64,000 nt of DNA, taken from Turicibacter sanguinis. GTDB lineage: Bacteria; Bacillota_I; Bacilli_A; MOL361; Turicibacteraceae. The position numbers and the translations under genes were made by a program. The notes beneath the pieces were generated by a model. It searched no databases and was not told where the DNA came from. It saw only the letters and a program-made list of their open reading frames with translations. The first letter of the stretch is position 1. Each line of letters opens with the position of its first letter. The stretch spans positions 1,539,501 to 1,603,500 of the forward strand of contig NZ_CP053187.1 in NCBI RefSeq assembly GCF_013046825.1, given 5' to 3'. Of the stretch, positions 58,643 through 64,000 are shown piece by piece.

Positions 58643-58644
58643 TG

Positions 58645-58690
58645 AAAAAGAGTGACGTCATGAAAAGAGTGACTTCACTCTTTTTCTTTT
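58645..58690 (+). terminator. Terminator after GH43 gene
   Basis: AAAAAGAGTGA pairs with TCACTCTTTTT, with an inner GTCA/TGAC arm, then T residues. Confidence 0.85.
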
Positions 58691-58785
58691 TAGGTAAATA
58701 ATTGGTTTGTAGTAGTCCATAATATAATATATATTCAATTTAATGATTAAATGAGATGATAAAATAATTAAAAAAGATGAAATAC

Positions 58786-58814
58786 TTGTCTCAACTAAAC
58801 TTGTTTCGTATAAT
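58786..58814 (+). promoter_or_regulatory. Promoter of the iron-type ABC importer operon
   Basis: TTGTCT and TATAAT with a 17-nt spacer; predicted start near 58821. Confidence 0.75.
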
Positions 58815-58823
58815 CCAATTATC

Positions 58824-58841
58824 AGTTAGCTAGTGCTAACT
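58824..58841. promoter_or_regulatory. Palindromic operator, DtxR/IdeR-like
   Basis: AGTTAGC and GCTAACT separated by TAGT, right at the predicted transcription start. It recalls the DtxR/IdeR iron-box half sites (TTAGGTTAG and its complement), and the genes downstream encode an iron-siderophore-type importer, so iron-dependent repression is likely. The regulator is not in the window. Confidence 0.6.
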
Positions 58842-58880
58842 AAATGACATTATGAAGAAATAACAAAGGAGAATCATAAA

Positions 58881-59837
58881 ATGAAGAAAAGTCTTTTATT
58901 AATAATGAGTACATTCGCTTTAATGTTTGGTTTAGTAGGATGTTCAAGTTCTGATAAAACAGTTGAAGAAAATACAAATCAAACAGTTGAAACAACAGTT
59001 GTAACAGATGTTAAAGGAGAAGTTGAAATTCCAGCAAATCCACAGCGTATCGTTGATTTAAGTGGTGCAAGTGATATCTTAGCTTTAATTGGATATGATG
59101 TAATCGGAACAGCAAATAGTGATGGATATGACTATACAAAATTCCCAACTTACTTAGAAGATGTATTAGGAAATGCACAGATTTTAGGTTATAGTATGTT
59201 AGCTGAAATGGATGTTGAGGCTATTATTGCTTTAAATCCAGATTTAATTGTCATTTCAACAGTACAAGAGAAAATGTATGATCAATTATCTAAAATTGCA
59301 CCAGTTGTTATGGTTGAGATGAAACAAGTAGATTGGAAAGAAGATTTCATGCATGTTGCGAAAGTATTTGGAAAAGAAGAAGTTGCAACAGAATGGATTA
59401 ATGACTATTTAGCAAAAGCAGCAGAAGTTGGAGCACAAATTAAAGCAACATATGGTGAAGATAGCTCATACTTATCATTCTTAGCAAGCGGTGGAAGCTT
59501 ATTTATCTTTGATCAAGCTGGTTTAGGATCAATTTTATATAATGATATGGGATTAGCAAAACCTGAAGGAATGCCTAAACAAGAAAATATTAGCTTACCA
59601 GTTGTCACATTAGAAGGATTAGCAGAAATTAACTCAGATTATATCTTTGCTGTTGGAACAGATGAAGATTTAGCGACATTAACAGCAAGTAGCATCTGGA
59701 ATAACACAGAAGCAGTGAAAAATGGAAATGTTGTAACATTACCAGCGAGTCCATACTTTAACCAAGGTTATAGCCCAATTGGACGCTTAGTATTTGTTGA
59801 AGAAGTACAATCTTTATTAGCGAGTATGCATGAATAA
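58881..59837 (+). CDS. Iron-siderophore-type ABC substrate-binding lipoprotein
   Basis: A 318-residue lipoprotein with the signal ending FGLVGC (Cys21). A cluster-A-2 binding fold follows (VKGEVEIPANPQRIVDLSGASDILALIGYDVIG, later AIIALNPDLIVIS and GRLVFVEEVQSLL), which resembles FhuD/YclQ-type proteins binding hydroxamate or catecholate siderophores. Heme or corrinoid cannot be excluded, but two separate FecCD permeases downstream and a palindromic iron-box-like operator favour ferric siderophores. It starts the four-gene importer operon with AAAGGAG; its end overlaps the next gene. Confidence 0.9.
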   Translation: MKKSLLLIMSTFALMFGLVGCSSSDKTVEENTNQTVETTVVTDVKGEVEIPANPQRIVDLSGASDILALIGYDVIGTANSDGYDYTKFPTYLEDVLGNAQILGYSMLAEMDVEAIIALNPDLIVISTVQEKMYDQLSKIAPVVMVEMKQVDWKEDFMHVAKVFGKEEVATEWINDYLAKAAEVGAQIKATYGEDSSYLSFLASGGSLFIFDQAGLGSILYNDMGLAKPEGMPKQENISLPVVTLEGLAEINSDYIFAVGTDEDLATLTASSIWNNTEAVKNGNVVTLPASPYFNQGYSPIGRLVFVEEVQSLLASMHE

Positions 59838-60810
59838 AAAAACATTTATTCTCGTTTTAGGATGTAGCATAGTTGCAATAATCGGGCTAATTGTTGCAAT
59901 CTGTGCAGGAGCAAAGAGTATTCCTTTGCAAACTGTATGGGATAGTATCTTCCACTATGAAGACGTGTTAGATATGCAATTAGTTAGAGATGTTCGAATA
60001 CCGAGAGCCATTAGTACCGCCTTTGTAGGCGGTCTTCTTGGTATTACGGGTGCTATGATGCAAGGGGTCACAAGAAATCCTGTTGCCGAACCATCTCTAA
60101 TGGGAATTACTCAAGGCGCGACATTTGCAATCGCGCTTCTTGGCATGAGTTCCTCTTTATACGGATTACTTGGAAACACACTGGCTGCTTTTGTTGGAGC
60201 GATTATCAGTGGATTACTCGTCTTAGCTTTTAGTATGAAAAGTGCTCGAAACATGAATATGTCACGCTTGTTATTAGCGGGAACTGCTCTTAGTACTTTT
60301 TTCATTTCAATGGCAACTGTTATTGCTCTGCTTACAAATAAATCACAAAGTTTAGCATTTTGGATAACTGGGGGCTTTCGAGCTGTGACATGGAACAGTG
60401 TCATGCTACTGCTTATTGTTGGAGGAATGACTACGATAATCGCCCTGTTTTTAGCACCGAAAATTAACATCGTTAATTTAGGGGAAGATGTCTGTATTGG
60501 ACTAGGTGAAAATCCTGTTAAAATTCGTATGATCACATTACTTTTAATTATTCCGATGTGTGCAGTATGTGTGGCAGTAGCGGGAAACATCGCATTCGTT
60601 GGGTTAATTGTGCCACATATTATTAGAAAACTTTTAGGAACTGATTATCGAGTGATTATGCCGGTTTCTTTTTTAGGTGGGGCAATGCTCGTCATTTGGG
60701 CAGATGTTTTAGCGCGACTTGTTAATCAACCGTACGAGACGCCAATTGGATTATTTACGTCTTTAGTAGGAGTTCCATTATTTATTTGGATGGTTAGAAA
60801 GGAGAGCTAA
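59830..60810 (+). CDS. FecCD-type permease, first subunit
   Basis: A 326-residue permease with nine or ten helices. RIPRAISTAFVGGLLGITGAMMQGVTRNPVAEPSLMGITQGA is the family motif, AFVGLIVPHIIRKLLGTDYR is the coupling loop, and PYETPIGLFTSLVGVPLFIW the ending. It forms a heterodimer with the next gene's product, as FhuB/FepD-FepG-type transporters do. It overlaps the binding-protein gene by 8 bp. Confidence 0.94.
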   Translation: MNKKTFILVLGCSIVAIIGLIVAICAGAKSIPLQTVWDSIFHYEDVLDMQLVRDVRIPRAISTAFVGGLLGITGAMMQGVTRNPVAEPSLMGITQGATFAIALLGMSSSLYGLLGNTLAAFVGAIISGLLVLAFSMKSARNMNMSRLLLAGTALSTFFISMATVIALLTNKSQSLAFWITGGFRAVTWNSVMLLLIVGGMTTIIALFLAPKINIVNLGEDVCIGLGENPVKIRMITLLLIIPMCAVCVAVAGNIAFVGLIVPHIIRKLLGTDYRVIMPVSFLGGAMLVIWADVLARLVNQPYETPIGLFTSLVGVPLFIWMVRKES

Positions 60811-60812
60811 TT

Positions 60813-61814
60813 TTGAAAAAACGTTTAATAATTGTCAGTATCATGATTACTCTTCTTCTAATCGGAATCTTTTTGCTCGCCATTAGTTGGGGAAGTTATA
60901 ATATTCCACTTCAAGATGTTGTAGCGACCTTATTCGGAAACGGAACTAGACTTCAAAATGCAACGATTTTTGATATTCGTCTACCACGAATTGTTGTAGC
61001 GATGGTGGTCGCTGTTTGTTTATCAACAGCAGGATGTATTTTACAAAGTGTCACACGAAATGAACTTGCTGAGCCCGGAATGATTGGAATTAATGCCGGA
61101 GCAGCACTTGGAGTGGTGTTGTTAATTTCGTCAGGACGTACGAATTATTATGATGCGATTGGAGACGCGGCATTATTTGTCATGCCAGTTGTAGCCATTA
61201 TCGGAAGTGTGATTAGTGGAGCCTTAATTTATAGGTTAAGTTATAAAAAAGGCGTCTCACCAACTCGCTTAATTTTAACTGGAATTGGTGTGAACGTTGG
61301 AATTAATGCCTTTATCTCATTGTACCAATTAAACATGGCGCAAGGAGATTATAATCAAGTCTTAACATGGACGAGTGGAAGCTTATGGGGAAGCAGTTGG
61401 AAATTTTTCTATTTGGTGACTCCATTAGCGATTCTATTTTTAGCTTTAACGATTTGGAAAGTTAAAGTGTTAGACGTTTTAAATTTAGGAGATGAAATTG
61501 CAACAGGTCTTGGTGTTAAAGTAGAAAAAGAACGTAAAATTTTATTTTTCTATGCCATTGCCTTAGCAGGACTAGCAACCTCTGTTGCTGGAAATATTGC
61601 CTTTTTAGGATTACTCGGACCTCATATTGCTAAACGCTTAGTAGGTCCAGTACACAGAAGACAAATTCCTGTTTCAGCTTTGATTAGTTGTATCATTATT
61701 TTATTTGCAGATTCTATTTCACGAAATGTATTCTCCCCAATTGAAATTCCAGTAGGGATTACCATCTCAATTGTAGGAGTTCCTTATTTCATTTACTTAA
61801 TGATGAAAGAATAA
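60813..61814 (+). CDS. FecCD-type permease, second subunit
   Basis: A 333-residue permease paralogous to the previous one. Motifs are RLPRIVVAMVVAVCLSTAGCILQSVTRNELAEPGMIGINAGA, AFLGLLGPHIAKRLVGPVHRR and SPIEIPVGITISIVGVPYFIY. The start is TTG after AAGGAGAGC, 2 bp after the preceding stop. It pairs with the previous permease around one ATPase dimer. Confidence 0.94.
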   Translation: MKKRLIIVSIMITLLLIGIFLLAISWGSYNIPLQDVVATLFGNGTRLQNATIFDIRLPRIVVAMVVAVCLSTAGCILQSVTRNELAEPGMIGINAGAALGVVLLISSGRTNYYDAIGDAALFVMPVVAIIGSVISGALIYRLSYKKGVSPTRLILTGIGVNVGINAFISLYQLNMAQGDYNQVLTWTSGSLWGSSWKFFYLVTPLAILFLALTIWKVKVLDVLNLGDEIATGLGVKVEKERKILFFYAIALAGLATSVAGNIAFLGLLGPHIAKRLVGPVHRRQIPVSALISCIIILFADSISRNVFSPIEIPVGITISIVGVPYFIYLMMKE

Positions 61815-61833
61815 ATTGTGCCGGAGGGATAAG

Positions 61834-62616
61834 ATGGACGCGATTGAAGTTAAAGACTTAGATGTAGCATACGAACAAAAATATATTATTAAAAATATGA
61901 ATCTCGAAATTCCTAAGGGAAAAATTACGATGATTATTGGCTCAAATGGATGTGGAAAATCGACGTTATTAAAAACAATTGCTCGTATTATCACACCTAA
62001 AAAGGGAGAAATCAAATTAGATGGTGTGAGTCTTAAGGCGCAAGCACCAAAAGAAATCGCAAAAAAAATGGCTGTCCTGCCACAAAGTCCGATTGTTCCT
62101 TCAGGCCTTTTAGTCAAAGAATTAGTCTCTTATGGACGTTTCCCTTATCAAAGTGCGATGGGGGGATTAAAAGAAAAAGATATTGAAATGGTAAACTGGG
62201 CAATGAAAGTAACAGGAATTGCTGAGTTTTCAGAGCGTTCAGTTGATAGCTTATCAGGCGGGCAACGTCAACGAGCATGGATTGCCATGGCTCTAGCTCA
62301 AGAAACCGAGATTCTCGTTTTAGATGAACCAACGACGTATCTTGATATGGCGCATCAACTAGAAATTTTAATGCTACTTCAAAAACTAAACAAAGAGGAA
62401 AATCGCACGATTGTGATGGTTTTACATGAGTTAAATAATGCGACGAAGTTCGCAGATTATTTAATTGGGGTGAAGGAAGGCGAGGTTGTTTTCCGTGGGA
62501 AACCACTCGACGTGATTACTAATGAGAATTTATATACCTTATACGGGATTGATGCAAAGTTACAATTAGATGAAACGGGGCAGTATCCAATCTGCGTCGA
62601 CTTTAGTATCAAATAA
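61834..62616 (+). CDS. Iron-siderophore-type ABC ATPase
   Basis: A 260-residue FecE/FhuC-type ATPase. Walker A GSNGCGKST is near residue 36, the signature is LSGGQRQRAWIAMALAQ, Walker B LVLDEPTTYLDMAHQ, and the H-loop VLHELN. ATG 61834 follows CGGAGGGAT; an upstream in-frame TTG is within the spacer to the previous gene and lacks a site. Confidence 0.94.
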   Translation: MDAIEVKDLDVAYEQKYIIKNMNLEIPKGKITMIIGSNGCGKSTLLKTIARIITPKKGEIKLDGVSLKAQAPKEIAKKMAVLPQSPIVPSGLLVKELVSYGRFPYQSAMGGLKEKDIEMVNWAMKVTGIAEFSERSVDSLSGGQRQRAWIAMALAQETEILVLDEPTTYLDMAHQLEILMLLQKLNKEENRTIVMVLHELNNATKFADYLIGVKEGEVVFRGKPLDVITNENLYTLYGIDAKLQLDETGQYPICVDFSIK

Positions 62617-62631
62617 GCTTAAGGAGAGAAT

Positions 62632-63894
62632 ATGTCAAATAAACTATACCACAAGAATTTTAACATCTTAGTTTTAGGGCAAATCATTTCGTTATTTGGA
62701 AGTTCGATTCAACGATTTGCTTTGTCATTATATTTATTAGATTTAACAGGATCGGCGAGTATCTTTGCAACCATTCTTGCGATTTCAATGATTCCAGTCG
62801 TTTTAATGTCACCAATTGCGGGAATTTTAGCCGACCGTGGAGATAAGAAAAAGTTAATGGTTAGCCTTGATATATTAAGTGCTATTTTATTAATTTTCTA
62901 TTCAGTTATTGTCTTAAATGGGCAAGACAGTGCTTGGATGATTGCTATGGTAATGGTAATATTATCAGCTATTTCAACCATTTATCAACCTGTTGTGAAT
63001 ACGTGTATTCCAATTGTTGTAAAAGATGATCAATTAGTTCGCGCCAATGCGATTATTCAACAAGTCTCTTCACTAAGTAACTTCCTTGGCCCAATTTTAG
63101 CCGGAATGTTATATGGATTTTTCGGAATTACAGGTGTGATTACGCTAAATATGGTGAGCTTTTTATTCTCAGCTATCCTTGAGTTATTTTTAGATATTCC
63201 ACATCAAAAATCTGAGGAAAAACAATCGTTTAAAACTGTGTTTGTGACGGATATGAAGGAAAGCTATCGTTATTTAAGATATAAAAATCCAATCGTTTTT
63301 CGCATGCTTTTATTCTCGGGATTTTATAATCTCTTTTTAGTACCAGTCTTTAGTGTTGCGGCACCTTACTTAATTAAAGTCACATTCGGATTATCGTCAC
63401 AAGTTTATGGAATTGCAGAAGGAATCATTGCTCTTGGGATGATTATTGGAGGATTGATTATTACCGCGAAACCAACAAAATTCCACATCAAACGTGTACA
63501 CCATTTACTGTACTTTACCTCAATATCAATGGTGATGATGGGAATCTCAGTTTACTTATTTCAAAACGGACTAAGCACAGCTCTTATCAGTGTTATCTTA
63601 TTTACCGTATTTGGGATGATCATCATGGGAATTCTAGGTGTAGCCAATGTATTAAGTGCTGCATACTTATATCAAGCAACTGATGGGGCTATGCTTGGAA
63701 AAATTTTAGCCTTTGGATCAGCTTTTGCAATATTATGCATTCCACTAGGACAGATTCTATTTGGAGGCATGATTGAGATGTTGACACAGAACATTTACTG
63801 GTTGATTTACGTGGCAGCCATCTTTGTATTTGGAGTCACAATGCTCGTACGCTCAAATGTTTTACAAATTAAAGGAGAAATAAAAAACAGTTAG
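62632..63894 (+). CDS. MFS transporter (MFS_3/EntS-MefA-like)
   Basis: A 420-residue twelve-helix major facilitator. It begins NFNILVLGQIISLFGSSIQRFALSLYLLDLTGSASIFA and has the motif-A loop GILADRGDKKKLMV between helices 2 and 3, as in the group containing the enterobactin exporter EntS and macrolide effluxers. It follows the iron importer by 15 bp with AAGGAGAG, so it is probably in the same operon. Export of a siderophore or of the spent ligand is plausible; general drug efflux is the alternative. Confidence 0.9.
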   Translation: MSNKLYHKNFNILVLGQIISLFGSSIQRFALSLYLLDLTGSASIFATILAISMIPVVLMSPIAGILADRGDKKKLMVSLDILSAILLIFYSVIVLNGQDSAWMIAMVMVILSAISTIYQPVVNTCIPIVVKDDQLVRANAIIQQVSSLSNFLGPILAGMLYGFFGITGVITLNMVSFLFSAILELFLDIPHQKSEEKQSFKTVFVTDMKESYRYLRYKNPIVFRMLLFSGFYNLFLVPVFSVAAPYLIKVTFGLSSQVYGIAEGIIALGMIIGGLIITAKPTKFHIKRVHHLLYFTSISMVMMGISVYLFQNGLSTALISVILFTVFGMIIMGILGVANVLSAAYLYQATDGAMLGKILAFGSAFAILCIPLGQILFGGMIEMLTQNIYWLIYVAAIFVFGVTMLVRSNVLQIKGEIKNS

Positions 63895-63914
63895 AGTTCA
63901 TCTAACTGTTTTTT
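63882..63914. terminator. Bidirectional terminator at operon end
   Basis: AAAAAACAGTTAGA pairs with TCTAACTGTTTTTT around a 5-nt loop. It contains the MFS stop codon and abuts the stop of the convergent AraC-type gene. Confidence 0.92.
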
Positions 63915-64000
63915 AATTTCTACTATTATTTCGATATTGAAGTGGGGTGCATTCATACGTTTGTTTAAACATTTTAATAAAATTACTACTATAAAGATAT
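63913..64000 (-). CDS. AraC-family regulator, C-terminal end only
   Basis: The last 28 codons of a minus-strand gene that continues past the window. The frame ends NFIKMFKQTYECTPLQYR followed by NNSRN and a TAA at 63913. The pattern F-x-x-x-F-K-x-x-x-x-x-x-P-x-x-Y-R is the second helix-turn-helix of AraC/XylS regulators. Such regulators commonly control siderophore uptake loci (for example Btr-type), which fits its place convergent with the iron importer. Confidence 0.8.
   Translation of the reverse strand, partial: YLYSSNFIKMFKQTYECTPLQYRNNSRN

Overview
The window is AT-rich, has short intergenic gaps and strong GGAGG-type ribosome binding sites, and uses TTG and GTG starts freely. It carries lipoproteins with Firmicutes-type signal peptides and YheC/YheD-type spore-associated ATP-grasp proteins. 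Together with a bile salt hydrolase, corrinoid salvage, lactate dehydrogenases and intracellular plant-glycan enzymes, this points to a fermentative, gut-dwelling, probably spore-forming low-GC Firmicute. A Turicibacter/Erysipelotrichia-like organism is my best guess, but that is inference. I see no tRNA, rRNA, CRISPR array, insertion sequence or prophage.

Layout, left to right. (1) 0.2-2.3 kb: lactate dehydrogenase with a repeat-rich helical protein, then a 38-residue hydrophobic peptide gene on the minus strand preceded by an unusually hairpin-rich leader. (2) 2.3-7.1 kb: TetR regulator divergent from an ABC exporter (ATPase plus a large FtsX-type permease). (3) 7.2-11.2 kb: thioredoxin-like protein, pentapeptide-repeat protein, GNAT acetyltransferase behind a leader peptide and hairpin, Suv3-like RNA helicase, small unknown gene. 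(4) 11.6-16.9 kb: four peptide/amide ligases on one strand (Mur ligase, two YheC/YheD ATP-grasps, one carboxylate-amine ATP-grasp), probably spore-associated. (5) 17.1-22.8 kb: secreted flavinylated FAD/FMN reductase with a MerR regulator, an HTH protein divergent from a membrane Ser/Thr kinase, and a zinc-ribbon/Ltp-repeat protein. (6) 23.1-35.9 kb: B12 salvage and nucleotide-loop assembly (cobT, cobO, cobU, cobS, a second CobU-like gene, cobC, cbiB, cobD, an ApgM-like gene), then a B12 riboswitch driving btuF-btuC-btuD, a DUF71 ATPase and cobQ. (7) 36.3-41.6 kb: bile salt hydrolase, PHP phosphatase, MgtC, MATE exporter and a second LDH-like enzyme. (8) 41.8-46.9 kb: PLD-helicase-DUF3427 protein, NUDIX hydrolase and nuclease-helicase, a possible genome-defence or repair group. 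(9) 47-51 kb: lipoprotein, TetR, zinc-ribbon protein with a Lys/Ser tail, and a Ser/Arg-repeat protein directly followed by a protein kinase. (10) 51.3-58.6 kb: rpsB without tsf, an intracellular GH53 galactanase, an AspT-type antiporter, a CcdA-TlpA fusion, an unknown membrane protein and a GH43-like enzyme. (11) 58.7-64 kb: an iron-siderophore-type ABC importer behind a palindromic operator, an MFS transporter, and the end of an AraC-type regulator running off the window.

The B12 genes form a near-complete route from scavenged corrinoid to adenosylcobalamin. BtuFCD imports corrinoid. CobD and CbiB make and attach the aminopropanol phosphate arm. CobU, CobT, CobC and CobS build the nucleotide loop, and CobO adenosylates. 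No corrin-ring genes are present apart from cobQ.

The most unusual items are the SR-repeat protein/kinase pair, the Mur ligase/ATP-grasp cluster with sporulation-like promoter elements, the hydrophobic peptide with its structured leader, the helicase/NUDIX/nuclease group, the ApgM-like gene inside the B12 operon, and a family of palindromic intergenic repeats with at least six copies.
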